DNA from: VAZQ01 sp963725065
GTDB taxonomy: Bacteria; Pseudomonadota; Alphaproteobacteria; Rhizobiales; Xanthobacteraceae
NCBI GenBank assembly: GCA_963725065.1
Contig: CAVRXD010000038.1
Location: 32,667-96,666, forward strand
Direction of reading: 5' to 3'
Length of the DNA: 64,000 bases
Part shown: piece by piece, positions 7,851-17,150 of the stretch
Position numbering within the stretch: the stretch's first letter is position 1
Layout: each line of letters starts with the position of its first letter
Notes under the pieces: generated by a model
What the model was told of the DNA's origin: nothing
Databases searched by the model: none
Seen by the model: only the letters and a program-made list of their open reading frames with translations
Made by a program: the position numbers and the translations under genes

Positions 7851-8860
7851 ATGGAATCATCCCCCGCTGATCTGTGCATGGAAGGGCTCGGCATGGAACC
7901 GTTACCGAAAGGCGCTAACTTCGTGCGCGCCAAGACGCTGTGGGAGATCGGCCTGCAAATCGCCGGCAATCCGGCGACGCCCTATGGCGGCAACCGCGAC
8001 ATGGTCATCATCGTCGGCAGCGGCTCCGGCGCCGCCTTCCGGCCAAGCCTGCGGCTCGCCACCGGCTCCGCCATTCTCGCCGAGGAAGTATCGAAGGGCG
8101 GCGGCGTCGATCTCGCCTTCGTCAATCCCTCGGCGCTACTCACGCAAGCCTATCGCGGCGTCGGCCTGTTCCGCGCGCCGCTGCCCGTGCGCATCGTCGC
8201 GGTCTATCCGAGCTGGGACCGTTTCGTGTTCATGGTCCACCCGCGCACCGGAATCCGCTCGCTCGCCGACATCAAGGCCAAGCGCCATCCGCTGCGCGTC
8301 TCGGTGCGCGAGGATCCCACCCATTCGACGCCGTTCTGATCGAGCAGGCGTTCGCGCTGCACGGCTTTGCCCTCAAGGATATCGAATCCTGGGGCGGCCG
8401 CCTCGTGACCTGCGGCGGGCCGTCCGACGTTCGCCGCCTCGCGCCACTCGCCCGCGGCGAGATCGACGCAGTATTCGACGAGGGCATCAAGGTCTGGCTC
8501 GAGGAGGCGCTGGCGGCCGGTCTCGCGCCGATCGAGCTCGAGGCGAGCGAGTTCGAAGCCATGGGGCGGCTGGGATGGCGCAAGGTCGCGCTTCCAAAAG
8601 CGCGTTTCCCTGCCCTCGCGCACGACGTCGACACGCTTGATTTCAGCGGCTGGCCGATCTACGCCAACGCGTCGCTTCCCGACGATGTCGCCTACGACGT
8701 CTGCGCTGCGCTCGCCGCGCGCGAAGCGGAGATCCCCTGGGAGAAGGGAGCGAGCACCACCGCGGTACACTTGGGGCGCGAGAGCGAGACCACGCCGATG
8801 GACGTTCCACTCCATCCGGGCGCAGCGCGTTGGTACCGCGAGCACGGGCAAGCAGATTGA
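7851..8860 (+). pseudogene. TAXI-family TRAP solute receptor, frameshifted
   Basis: The protein is similar to TAXI-type (TRAP-associated extracytoplasmic immunogenic) solute receptors. It is read as MESSPADLCMEGLG... up to DPTHSTP at about 8333 in one frame, then continues as LIEQAFALHGF... to the TGA at 8858-8860 in the next. Restoring one base at about 8333 gives DPTHSTPVLIEQ, which matches the family, so a single-base deletion splits an otherwise complete protein of about 336 aa. No clear signal peptide is seen, unusual for an extracytoplasmic receptor. It is the only broken gene in the first 47 kb; it could be a genuine pseudogene or one sequencing error. Confidence 0.75.
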
Positions 8861-8924
8861 GCGCCGGCAAATCGCAAACGGCACGACCTCATTCTTTGTA
8901 CGCTGATACGGCGGATATCGGGAC

Positions 8925-10154
8925 ATGCCGATGGGGAAAGAAAAAGATGCCGCGGGCACGGCTGGCGTGCCAAGAGGCAACGCGCGCGAGGTGCTCGCGG
9001 TATTCCTGCGGCTCGGCCTCACCTCGTTCGGCGGACCGATCGCGCATCTCGGCTATTTTCACGACGAGTTCGTCGTGCGGCGGCGATGGCTCGACGAAAA
9101 GACCTACGCCGACCTGGTGGCGCTCTGTCAGTTCCTGCCCGGTCCGGCGAGCAGCCAGGTCGGTATCGCAATCGGCCTGTCGCGCGCAGGCTACCTCGGG
9201 TCGCTCGCGGCCTGGCTCGGCTTCACCTTGCCGTCAGCCGTTGCGCTCGCGCTGTTCGCCTATGGCGTCGAGGCCTTCGGTGGCGCGCTCGGCAGCGGCT
9301 GGCTGCACGGGCTCAAGGTCGTTGCCGTCGCCGTCGTGGCGCAGGCCGTGCTCTCGATGATGCGCACGCTCGCGCCCGACCGCGAGCGCGCCACGCTTGC
9401 CGTCGTCGCCGCCGCGCTCGTCCTGACGATTCCCTCGGCATGGGGACAGATCGGCGCCATCGTGCTGGGCGCCGCCGTCGGCCTTGTCGTGCTGCGCGGC
9501 GCGCCGCCGGTCGAGCATGGCACGCTTCCGCATCCCGTCAGCCGCAACGCCGGGCTTGTCGCGCTCGTGCTGTTCTTTGCGCTCCTGCTCGGCCTGCCGT
9601 TGCTGGCGGCCGCGTTCCCGAGCCAAGGCCTGACGGTCTTCGAGGCATTCTACCGCGCCGGCTCGCTGGTCTTCGGCGGCGGCCATGTGGTGCTGCCGCT
9701 GTTGCAGGCCGCGGTCGTTCCCCCGGGCTGGGTCACCAATGACGCGTTCCTCGCCGGCTATGGCGCTGCCCAGGCCGTGCCCGGGCCATTGTTCACGTTT
9801 GCCGCCTATCTCGGCGCGGTCATGAGCACGCAGCCCAACGGCTGGGCCGGCGCCCTGCTCTGCCTCGTCGCCATCTTCCTGCCGTCCTTCCTGCTCGTCA
9901 TCGGCGCGCTTCCATTCTGGGATGCGCTACGCAAGCGCCGGTGGGCGCAATCCGCCTTGAGCGGCGTCAACGCCGCGGTGGTTGGGCTGCTGCTGGCAGC
10001 GCTCTATCAGCCGGTATGGACCGTGGGCATCACCAGTGCCGAGGATTTTGCGCTGGCGATCGCGGCATTTCTGCTGCTGTTCATGTGGCGGGCGCCGCCT
10101 TGGCTCGTGGTCATCCTCAGCGCTGCGGCTGGAGCGTTGATCACCAACCTCTGA
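8925..10154 (+). CDS. Chromate transporter family protein (ChrA-like, two CHR domains), 409 aa
   Basis: Integral membrane protein of the CHR superfamily. The N-terminal domain carries the signature GLTSFGGPIAHLGYF (about residues 29-43) and QFLPGPASSQ; the second domain repeats the pattern as AGSLVFGGGHVVLPLLQ and AVPGPLFTFAAYLG, so this is the long two-domain form. About ten hydrophobic helices fill the rest. Long CHR proteins export chromate in some bacteria, but many are of unknown substrate, so I give no gene symbol. It lies between a broken TAXI gene and a tandem TctC array with no regulator nearby. Confidence 0.88.
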   Translation: MPMGKEKDAAGTAGVPRGNAREVLAVFLRLGLTSFGGPIAHLGYFHDEFVVRRRWLDEKTYADLVALCQFLPGPASSQVGIAIGLSRAGYLGSLAAWLGFTLPSAVALALFAYGVEAFGGALGSGWLHGLKVVAVAVVAQAVLSMMRTLAPDRERATLAVVAAALVLTIPSAWGQIGAIVLGAAVGLVVLRGAPPVEHGTLPHPVSRNAGLVALVLFFALLLGLPLLAAAFPSQGLTVFEAFYRAGSLVFGGGHVVLPLLQAAVVPPGWVTNDAFLAGYGAAQAVPGPLFTFAAYLGAVMSTQPNGWAGALLCLVAIFLPSFLLVIGALPFWDALRKRRWAQSALSGVNAAVVGLLLAALYQPVWTVGITSAEDFALAIAAFLLLFMWRAPPWLVVILSAAAGALITNL

Positions 10155-10313
10155 CGCCTGTGCCCGTGCGCTGCCGCAGGCGCGGAGGACGCGCCGCGTC
10201 ACCTTGAGGTCGCCATACGTTACGAGCAGGACAGGGTCGGCGGGCGCCGCGACAAAGAAAACCTTGATCCCGCCGATGATGAGCGCGAGTGTCCGTCGAA
10301 CAAGGAGAACGAC

Positions 10314-11288
10314 ATGCACCGGACGATGATCGCCACGTCGACGATATTGCTTGCGCTCGCGACGCACGCCGCCGCGCAGGATTGGCCCACCCGGCCGATG
10401 ACCCTGGTGGTTCCATTTTCGGCCGGCGGCGGCGTCGACGTGAGCGCACGCATCCAGGCGCAGCGGATGGGCGAGCTGCTCGGCCAGACCATCATCGTGG
10501 AGAATGTCGGCGCGGCGGCCGGCATGGCCGGCGGCCAGCGCGTCGCCAAGGCGGCACCCGACGGCTACACCTTCCTGATCGGCAACACCGGCACCCACGC
10601 CTTCAACCAGAGCCTCTACAAAAAGCCGCTCTACAATGCCGCGACCGACTTCCAGCCGGTCGGGCTGGTGTCGGAATCGCCGCGCATCCTGGTCGCGCGC
10701 AAGGACCTGCCGGTGACCAATCTCAAGGAGCTCATCGCCTACATCAAGGCGAACGAAAGCAAGATGCAGTACGGCTCGGCCGGCGTTGGCTCCGGCACGC
10801 ATCTGCCCTGCGCGCTGTTCAACCAGGCGATCGGAGCCAACGTCACGCACGTGCCCTATCGCGGCGAAGGCCCGGTGATGCAGGATCTGATCGGTGGCCG
10901 CATCGATTACATGTGCGCCACCATCCAGAGCGGTGCGGCGCAGTCCAGGGAGGGCACCGTCAGAGGGATCGCCGTGATGGCGGAGAAACGGGCGCCGATC
11001 ATCCCCGACCTTGCCACGACCGGCGAGCAGGGCCTGCCCGGCGTCGAGGCGAGCGTATGGAACGCATTCTTCCTGCCGAAGGGAACGCCGGATCCGATCG
11101 TGCGCAAGCTCAACAAGGCGATGAGCGATACGGTCGACGATCCCACCATCCGCAAGCGGCTGGAGGAGCTGGGGCTCGAAATCGTGCCGCCCGACCACCG
11201 CTCGCCGGAATATCTCACCAAATATCTGCCGCAGGAAATCGAGCGCTGGGCCAAGCCGATCCAGGCCGGCGGCATCAGCGCGGACTGA
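10314..11288 (+). CDS. TctC/Bug-type solute receptor, tandem copy 1, 324 aa
   Basis: First of four head-to-tail receptors between 10.3 and 14.6 kb. Signal peptide MHRTMIATSTILLALATHAAA, then DWPTRPMTLVVPFSAGGGVD, the usual Bug mature start. The ligand-site motifs NVGAAAGMAGGQRVA, APDGYTF, VPYRGEGPVMQDLIGG and a C-terminal RWAKPIQAGGI are visible. It shares long stretches with the next three copies, for example SLYKKPLYN and KMQYGSAGVGSGTH, so the array arose by duplication. ATG 10314 follows a GGAGAA ribosome site. No permease genes are adjacent. Confidence 0.9.
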   Translation: MHRTMIATSTILLALATHAAAQDWPTRPMTLVVPFSAGGGVDVSARIQAQRMGELLGQTIIVENVGAAAGMAGGQRVAKAAPDGYTFLIGNTGTHAFNQSLYKKPLYNAATDFQPVGLVSESPRILVARKDLPVTNLKELIAYIKANESKMQYGSAGVGSGTHLPCALFNQAIGANVTHVPYRGEGPVMQDLIGGRIDYMCATIQSGAAQSREGTVRGIAVMAEKRAPIIPDLATTGEQGLPGVEASVWNAFFLPKGTPDPIVRKLNKAMSDTVDDPTIRKRLEELGLEIVPPDHRSPEYLTKYLPQEIERWAKPIQAGGISAD

Positions 11289-11448
11289 ATCCCGATCATC
11301 CACGGGGCAACTGTCGATCAGGTCGCGCCAAGATTGCTGCGCCGCGGGCGTACGAGGAGTGCCGCTTGCGCCCGAACGAGAGGACAAGGACAATCGGCAT
11401 CCGTTAAGAGACGCACAAAGCGTCCCAACCCCGCGGGAGGAAAGCTTG

Positions 11449-12423
11449 GTGAGGACCATTGTCGCGACGGCTACCGCCTTTTTTCTTATCTCTGCCGGCA
11501 CCGCACAGGCGGAGGACTGGCCGACGCGAGCCATTACCATGGTGGTGCCCTATGCCGCCGGCGGCCCGGTCGACACGATCGGACGGATCCTTGCCGCGCG
11601 CCTGAGCGAAATTCTCGGTCAGCAGGTGGTGATCGAAAACGCCGGTGGCGCCGGGGGGATGACCGGCGCCGCGCGGGTCGCGAAGTCAGCGCCCGACGGC
11701 TACACCGTTCTGCTCTCGGGTAGCGCCGTTCTCGCCATCAACCAGACGCTCTACAAGAAGCCGCTCTACAACGCCGTCACCGACTTCGAGCATGTCGTGC
11801 TGTTTTCGGATTCCGCGCGCGTGCTGATCACGCGCAAGGACCTCCCGGCGAACACGCTGCCGGAGTTCGTCGCCTATGCCAAAGCCAACCAGGGCAAGAT
11901 GCAATACGGCTCCGCCGGCGTCGGCTCGGGCGTCCATGTGTGCTCCATCCTGCTCGACGTCGCCATGGGCACCAAGATCACGCATGTGCCGTATCGCGGC
12001 GCCGGGCCGGCGATGCAGGATTTGATCGGCGGCCGCCTCGACTTCATTGCCGAACAAATCTCGACGGCGCTTCCGCAGATCCAGGGCAACGCTGTCAAGG
12101 CGATCGCCACGCTCGGGCTCGATCGGGCGCCCGGCGTCGAAGATCTGCCGACCGCGCAGGAGTTGGGCCTTTCCGGTCTCGACTGCAGCAGCTGGGGCTC
12201 GTTGTCTTTTCCCAAGGGCACGCCTGACGACATCGTGCGGCGCCTCGCCAAGGCTTCGAACGAAGCGGTGGAGACGCCGGCTGTCCGCGAGCGGTTCAAA
12301 GGCATCGGCGTGACCATCCCGGCCGCGGAGCGCAGAACCCCGGAATATCTGGCCAAGTTCGTTCCAAGCGAGATCGAGCGATGGGCCGGCCCGATCAAGG
12401 CAAGCGGAGCGAACGCCGACTGA
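11449..12423 (+). CDS. TctC/Bug-type solute receptor, tandem copy 2, 324 aa
   Basis: The start is GTG 11449 (TTG 11446 is the alternative); both follow the strong ribosome site GGGAGGAAA at 11435-11443. The open frame runs further upstream without a signal peptide, so those starts are rejected. Export signal RTIVATATAFFLISAGTAQA; mature start EDWPTRAITMVVPYAAGG. It differs from its neighbours in the loop ITRKDLPANTLPEFVAYAKA and in SSWGSLSFPKGTPDDIV, where the other copies have WNAFF. That could mean a changed ligand pocket. Confidence 0.88.
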   Translation: MRTIVATATAFFLISAGTAQAEDWPTRAITMVVPYAAGGPVDTIGRILAARLSEILGQQVVIENAGGAGGMTGAARVAKSAPDGYTVLLSGSAVLAINQTLYKKPLYNAVTDFEHVVLFSDSARVLITRKDLPANTLPEFVAYAKANQGKMQYGSAGVGSGVHVCSILLDVAMGTKITHVPYRGAGPAMQDLIGGRLDFIAEQISTALPQIQGNAVKAIATLGLDRAPGVEDLPTAQELGLSGLDCSSWGSLSFPKGTPDDIVRRLAKASNEAVETPAVRERFKGIGVTIPAAERRTPEYLAKFVPSEIERWAGPIKASGANAD

Positions 12424-12552
12424 ATGGCCGCACGCCCGGGGCTTGTCCGGGATTTCAACGCTGACATTCACCGGCGGCTATCGCGAACCGACAGCGAACG
12501 ACCGCTGAAACCGCAAGAAGCGCAGGATGCATTCGAACCGGAGGGTGAGGCA

Positions 12553-13536
12553 ATGCTGACAAGGCTCATCGCCGCCGCGCTCGCTGTGGTCGTGCTGACG
12601 CCGCTTCATCCCCTCAATGCCCAGGATTGGCCGGCCCGCACCGTTACCATGGTCGTGCCCTTCCCCGCCGGCGGCCCGCTCGATGTGGTTGCGAGGATCC
12701 TGGCGCAGCCCATGGGCGAACTGCTCGGCCAGCAGATCATCATCGAGAATATCGGCGGCGCCGGCGGATCGACCGGCTCGAGCCGCGTCGCCAAGGCGAC
12801 ACCCGACGGCTACGTTTTCCTCTACGGCAACAGCGGGACCCACGCCTACAGCCAATTGCTCACCAAGAAGCCGCCATATGACGCGGTCAACGACTTCGCG
12901 CCGGTCGCCGTATTCGTCGAGAATTCGAAGGTGCTGGTGACGCGCAAGGATCTCCCCGCCGACACGCTGGGCGAGTTCATCGCCTACGCCAAAGCCAACC
13001 AGGCACGGATGCAATACGGATCGGCCGGCGGAGGCTCCGCCACGCATGTGAGCTGTGTCCTGCTCAACGTCGCGATCGGCGTCGATGTCACCCATGTTCC
13101 CTATCGCGGAACGGGACCGGCGATGCAGGATCTCATGGGCGGTCGCATCGACTACATCTGTGACGTGATCTCGACCGCGCTCCCGCTCATTCGCAACAAG
13201 GCCGTGAAGGCCATCGCGCTGCTCTCGCCCCAGCGCAGCAGCGTTCTGCCGGACCTCGCGACCGCCCAGGAGCAAGGCCTCGCCGGTTTCGACGCCGATG
13301 GCTGGAACGCTTTCTTCCTGCCCCGCGGTACGCCCGAGCCGATCGTGCGCCGCCTCGCCAAGGTCACAAGCGACACGCTCGACCTGGCGTGGGTGCGCGA
13401 ACGCCTTGAGGGCCTGGGACTGAACATCACGCCGCCGGAACGCCGCACGCCGGAATATCTCGCCAAGCTCATCCCGAGCGAACTCGTAAAATGGGCGGAC
13501 GCGGTCAAGGCGAGCGGGGCCGCAGCCTCCGATTGA
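12553..13536 (+). CDS. TctC/Bug-type solute receptor, tandem copy 3, 327 aa
   Basis: ATG 12553 is chosen because GAGGGTGAGG lies just upstream and a signal peptide follows (RLIAAALAVVVLTPLHPLNA); the upstream in-frame extension from 12424 reads through non-signal sequence. The mature part begins QDWPARTVTMVVPFPAGG and keeps VPYRGTGPAMQDLMGGRID and DADGWNAFFLPRGTPEPIV. It lies 129 bases after copy 2 and 60 before copy 4, all same direction, so the four are probably co-transcribed. Confidence 0.88.
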   Translation: MLTRLIAAALAVVVLTPLHPLNAQDWPARTVTMVVPFPAGGPLDVVARILAQPMGELLGQQIIIENIGGAGGSTGSSRVAKATPDGYVFLYGNSGTHAYSQLLTKKPPYDAVNDFAPVAVFVENSKVLVTRKDLPADTLGEFIAYAKANQARMQYGSAGGGSATHVSCVLLNVAIGVDVTHVPYRGTGPAMQDLMGGRIDYICDVISTALPLIRNKAVKAIALLSPQRSSVLPDLATAQEQGLAGFDADGWNAFFLPRGTPEPIVRRLAKVTSDTLDLAWVRERLEGLGLNITPPERRTPEYLAKLIPSELVKWADAVKASGAAASD

Positions 13537-13596
13537 TGCTCCATCCGCGCCTCCTCAGCCACCCGCTCACGCCTGCAATCAGGGACAACATTGACG

Positions 13597-14571
13597 ATGG
13601 CAAAGGCGACAGCATTGGCGCTCGCAACCATGATGACGCTCACGGCGGCGGCCGCCGCGCAGGAGTGGCCGACCCGTCCGGTGACCATGGTCGTACCGTT
13701 CACCGCCGGCGGTCCGGTCGATGTCGCGGCACGCCTCATTGCCCCACGCGTGAGTGAAAGCCTCGGGCAGCAGATCGTGGTGGAAAACATGGGCGGCGCG
13801 GGCGGCATGACCGGCTCGAACCGCGTGGCCAAGGCCGCGCCCGATGGCTATCTGCTCGTGCTCGGCAATGGCGGCACCCATGCCTACAACCAGTCGCTCT
13901 ACAAGAAGCCGCTGTACAATTCCGAGAGCGACTTCGCGCCCGTCGGCGTCGTGGTGGAAAACACCAAAGTGCTCATCGTGCGCAATGACTTTCCCGCCAA
14001 CTCGTTGCCCGAGTTTGTCGCCTATGTGAAAGCCAATCAGGACAAGCTGCAATACGGTTCGGCAGGGGCCGGATCCGCCACGCATATCGCCTGCCTGTTG
14101 CTCAACTATCGCATGCGCACGAATGTCACCCATGTTCCCTACCGCGGCGCCGGGCCGGCGCTGCAGGATCTGATCGCGGGCCGGATCGACTTCATGTGCG
14201 AGGTGATCTCGACTGGGCTGCCACCGATCCAGAGCAAGCTGGTGAAACCCATTGCCCTCCTCTCGACGCGCCGCGCGTCGGTGCTGCCGCAACTGCCCAC
14301 GGCGCTTGAGCAGGGCCTTCCCGACGTCGATGCCGACGGCTGGAATGCGTTCTTCTTTCCGAAGGGAACGCCCGACCCGATCGTCCGCCGGCTCAATGCC
14401 GCCACCAGCAAGGCACTGGACAACCCGGCGCTCAGCGTTCGGATGGAAGAATTGGGGCTGACCGTGCCACCGGCCGACCGACGCACGCCTGAGCACCTCG
14501 GCGAGCTGGTCCGGATGGAGATCGGGAAATGGGCGCCCCCGATCAAGGCGAGCGGCTTCAGCGCGGACTGA
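13597..14571 (+). CDS. TctC/Bug-type solute receptor, tandem copy 4, 324 aa
   Basis: Start ATG 13597 (a TTG two codons upstream is possible). Signal peptide ATALALATMMTLTAAAAA; mature QEWPTRPVTMVVPFTAGGPVD. Closest in wording to copies 1 and 3: THAYNQSLYKKPLYN, VPYRGAGPALQDLIAGRID and DADGWNAFFFPKGTPDPIV. The end of the gene faces rsmD, which is convergent with an 11-base gap. The ligand is unknown; Bug receptors bind carboxylates, amino acids or aromatic acids. Confidence 0.88.
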   Translation: MAKATALALATMMTLTAAAAAQEWPTRPVTMVVPFTAGGPVDVAARLIAPRVSESLGQQIVVENMGGAGGMTGSNRVAKAAPDGYLLVLGNGGTHAYNQSLYKKPLYNSESDFAPVGVVVENTKVLIVRNDFPANSLPEFVAYVKANQDKLQYGSAGAGSATHIACLLLNYRMRTNVTHVPYRGAGPALQDLIAGRIDFMCEVISTGLPPIQSKLVKPIALLSTRRASVLPQLPTALEQGLPDVDADGWNAFFFPKGTPDPIVRRLNAATSKALDNPALSVRMEELGLTVPPADRRTPEHLGELVRMEIGKWAPPIKASGFSAD

Positions 14572-14582
14572 CTATGAGCGCG

Positions 14583-15140
14583 TCAGGCACGGTGTCGCAG
14601 CACGATGAGCGCGCTGTCGTCGTAATTGCGCCGTTCGATCTCATCGAATCCTTCGGGCGTGGTGAAACCGGGTTTGGCGGCCTCTTCCACGACCACCAGC
14701 GCGCCGGGCGCCAGCCATCCACCGGTTCGTGCCGAGGCGAGAGCCTGTTCGGCAAGGCCGCGGCCGTAAGGCGGATCGAGGAAAGCCACGGAGAACGGCT
14801 CGATCGGATGCGCCGCCCCGAGCTTGGTGGCATCGCGCCGAAAGATGCGGGTGGTGCCGCCCAACCCCAAGGTCGCCACGTTCTCGCGCAGCAGCGCTCG
14901 GGCCTCCGCTCCCTCGTCGATGAACAGAGCAAACGCCGCGCCGCGGGACAGCGCCTCGAGCCCAAGCGCGCCCGTCCCGGAAAAGAGATCGAGCACGCGC
15001 GCGTCCGTGATGGGATCGCCATAGGCATGGACGAGAATGTTGAACAGCGATTCCCGCAGCCGATCGGCGGTCGGCCTGATCGCCCGCGACGCCGGGGCCG
15101 CGAGCAGGCGCCCGCGCAAACGCCCGCCCACGATGCGCAT
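14583..15140 (-). CDS. rsmD: 16S rRNA (guanine(966)-N2)-methyltransferase RsmD, 185 aa
   Basis: SAM-dependent methyltransferase acting on 16S rRNA G966 during 30S assembly. Begins MRIVGGRLRGR with the typical RPTADRLRESLFNIL segment; the SAM motif VLDLFSGTGALGLEALSRGA is at about residues 49-68 and the N6/N2-methylase motif DPPYGRG at about 121. Length is normal. Its ATG overlaps the TGA of rluB (ATGA), so the two rRNA-modification genes are translationally coupled. Confidence 0.95.
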   Translation of the reverse strand: MRIVGGRLRGRLLAAPASRAIRPTADRLRESLFNILVHAYGDPITDARVLDLFSGTGALGLEALSRGAAFALFIDEGAEARALLRENVATLGLGGTTRIFRRDATKLGAAHPIEPFSVAFLDPPYGRGLAEQALASARTGGWLAPGALVVVEEAAKPGFTTPEGFDEIERRNYDDSALIVLRHRA

Positions 15141-16201
15141 CAGCGCCTCTTGCCCGGCGGGGACCGGCGGCCGCGCGCCTTTTTCTCCCGACGCGCAAGT
15201 TCCGGCTGGCCGAAACGCTCAGCATCGCGCTGGCGCTTCTTGCGCGTACGCGGCGGACGCTTGCGCTCGCCTGCATCCAAAGGCGCGGGGCGGACCCGGG
15301 CGTCGGGGGACGCCGGCGCGAAACGCCCCACCCGTCTGCGCGGATCGCCTTGGGCGCCCGTCGCCGGGTGACGGTACGGGGCAGCCACCGCGTCCGTCTC
15401 CCGCTCGATCCTGTCGCGCTCGATTCTGGGCCCGGAGAAATCCGCACCGGCCAAGGCCGCGATCCGGTCGCCGAGTTGGTCACGCAAGGTCCGCGTTTTC
15501 ACCTCTTCGATTGCGCCTTCAGACAGGTCGCCCAGCCGGAACGGACCGAACGAAACCCGGATCAGGCGGTTCACCGCCAGCCCGAGATGACCGAGCACGT
15601 TCTTCACCTCGCGGTTCTTGCCTTCCCGGATTGCGAAGGTGAGCCAGACGTTGCTGCCCTGCGAGCGGTCGACGGTGGCCTCGATCTCACCATACCGCAC
15701 GCCATCGATGGTGATGCCGCGCCGCAACGCATCGAGCTGCGCCTGCGCCACGCTGCCGTGGGCGCGCACGCGGTAGCGCCGCAGCCATCCGGTCGCCGGC
15801 AGTTCGAGCGCGCGAGCAAGACCACCATCGTTCGTGAGCAATAAAAGACCCTCGGTGTTGAGGTCGAGGCGGCCCACGCTGATGAGACGCGGCAGTTCCT
15901 TCGGCAGCACGCCGAAGATGGTCGGACGCCCGCCGGGGTCGGCGTGGGTCGTCAACAGGCCGCGCTGCTTGTGATAGAGAAAGAGTCGCGTGCGCTCGCG
16001 CGTGGGCAGCGGCTGACCATCGACTTCGATGCGGTCGCGAACCCCGACGTTGAGCGCGGGCGACGCGACCAGCTTGCCGTTGACCGCAACGCGCCCGGCC
16101 GCGATCCAGGCCTCCGCCTCGCGGCGCGAGGCAAGGCCGGCCCGCGCGATCACCTTGGCAATGCGCTCGCCGGCTGGCGGATGCTCGTTTTGCTTGTCCA
16201 T
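15140..16201 (-). CDS. rluB: 23S rRNA pseudouridine synthase, RluB/RsuA family, 353 aa
   Basis: An N-terminal S4 RNA-binding domain (ERIAKVIARAGLASRREAE, about residues 12-30) is followed by the RsuA/RluB catalytic domain with the nucleophile in GRLDLNTEGLLLLTNDG (Asp about 113). After about residue 240 a long basic tail rich in Arg, Pro and Ala follows, probably disordered and RNA-contacting, as is common in alphaproteobacterial homologues. Which uridine is modified cannot be fixed from the sequence; RluB (U2605) is the likeliest. It is divergent from tadA across about 117 bases. Confidence 0.9.
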   Translation of the reverse strand: MDKQNEHPPAGERIAKVIARAGLASRREAEAWIAAGRVAVNGKLVASPALNVGVRDRIEVDGQPLPTRERTRLFLYHKQRGLLTTHADPGGRPTIFGVLPKELPRLISVGRLDLNTEGLLLLTNDGGLARALELPATGWLRRYRVRAHGSVAQAQLDALRRGITIDGVRYGEIEATVDRSQGSNVWLTFAIREGKNREVKNVLGHLGLAVNRLIRVSFGPFRLGDLSEGAIEEVKTRTLRDQLGDRIAALAGADFSGPRIERDRIERETDAVAAPYRHPATGAQGDPRRRVGRFAPASPDARVRPAPLDAGERKRPPRTRKKRQRDAERFGQPELARREKKARGRRSPPGKRR

Positions 16202-16318
16202 GTGCCCTATCGTTAGGCTCGTCGCTCAAGACGCCGCGTGATAGCAAAGTTATGGATGCATGTCCCGAACGCGGCGGTTCGCCGAGCCCACGCGGCGGAC
16301 CCTGACCTGACCGAGACT

Positions 16319-16765
16319 ATGCCGACGCATACTTTCATGGAACTTGCACTCGACGAGGCGTACGCGGCGGCCGATGCCGGCGAGGTGCCGATCGGATGCG
16401 TGATCGTGTGCGACGGCGATTTGATCGCGCAGGCCGGCAACCGGACGCTGGCGGAGCGCGATCCCACCGCGCATGCGGAGATGGTCGCGATCCGGCGGGC
16501 GGCGGAGGCGCTCGGGAGCGAGCGGCTGGTCGACTGCGACCTCTACGTGACGCTCGAGCCCTGCACCATGTGCGCGGCAGCGATCTCGTTCGCCCGCATC
16601 CGGCGGCTCTATTACGGCGCCGCCGATCCCAAAGGCGGCGCGGTCGAAAGCGGCGTGCGCTATTTCTCGGCCGCCACTTGCTTGCACCGGCCGGAGGTCT
16701 ACGGCGGCATCGGCGAGACCGAGGCTGCGGCGCTGCTGCGCCAATTTTTTGCCGCGCGCCGCTGA
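16319..16765 (+). CDS. tadA: tRNA-specific adenosine deaminase TadA, 148 aa
   Basis: Converts A34 to inosine in the tRNA-Arg(ACG) wobble position. The zinc-binding set is complete: His52 and catalytic Glu54 in TAHAEM, and Cys82/Cys85 in EPCTMC; IPVG-type N-terminal VPIGCVIV precedes them. ATG 16319 gives the family start length; the open frame reaches back to 16238 but that extension looks non-coding. An in-frame ATG six codons later is also possible. The C-terminal RLYYGAADPKGGAVESG loop matches TadA rather than guanine deaminase. Confidence 0.93.
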   Translation: MPTHTFMELALDEAYAAADAGEVPIGCVIVCDGDLIAQAGNRTLAERDPTAHAEMVAIRRAAEALGSERLVDCDLYVTLEPCTMCAAAISFARIRRLYYGAADPKGGAVESGVRYFSAATCLHRPEVYGGIGETEAAALLRQFFAARR

Positions 16766-16852
16766 GCGTGAGATGCGGGTGAGTTGCGCCCGTCCGAATC
16801 GCGCGGGATCATGCTCTCCTATCGGCCAAACGCCCGAATCGAGGAGGAACCC

Positions 16853-17131
16853 ATGAAGAAACTGTGCGCGCTCGCCGTTGCCTGCATCGCGATTGTCCAA
16901 GCCGCGGAGGGGATCGCCCAGGAGCAGCAATCGTTCAAGACCGTCATCGGGAAGAGCTACGAGATCAAGAACGTAACCTTCGCGCGCGGAGAAGCGACCG
17001 ACAATCGCGAAATCTTCGTGGTGACGTTGCAGAAGGACAAGTCGGTGGCGGTCTGCTATTTCGCCGCCGCCAATTGGATTAATCTCAGCCCCGCCGCGCT
17101 CGAGGATTCCAAGCGCTGCGACGTGCGCTGA
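16853..17131 (+). CDS. Small secreted protein, 92 aa
   Basis: Not recognised by name. ATG 16853 is preceded by a strong AGGAGGAA ribosome site and starts a clear signal peptide (KKLCALAVACIAIVQAAEGIAQ). The mature part (about 70 aa) is a compact sequence with KTVIGKSYEIKNVTF, IFVVTLQKDKSVAVCYF and a final CDVR; its two cysteines, about 27 residues apart, could form one disulfide in the periplasm. It stands alone between tadA and the convergent patatin gene. Confidence 0.75.
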   Translation: MKKLCALAVACIAIVQAAEGIAQEQQSFKTVIGKSYEIKNVTFARGEATDNREIFVVTLQKDKSVAVCYFAAANWINLSPAALEDSKRCDVR

Positions 17132-17150
17132 CCAGCCCCTTAGTTCGGTG

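Noticed and set aside
8925..10154. A specific chromate-resistance operon
   Set aside because: Only a ChrA-like transporter is present, without chrB or other resistance genes, so the substrate is left open.
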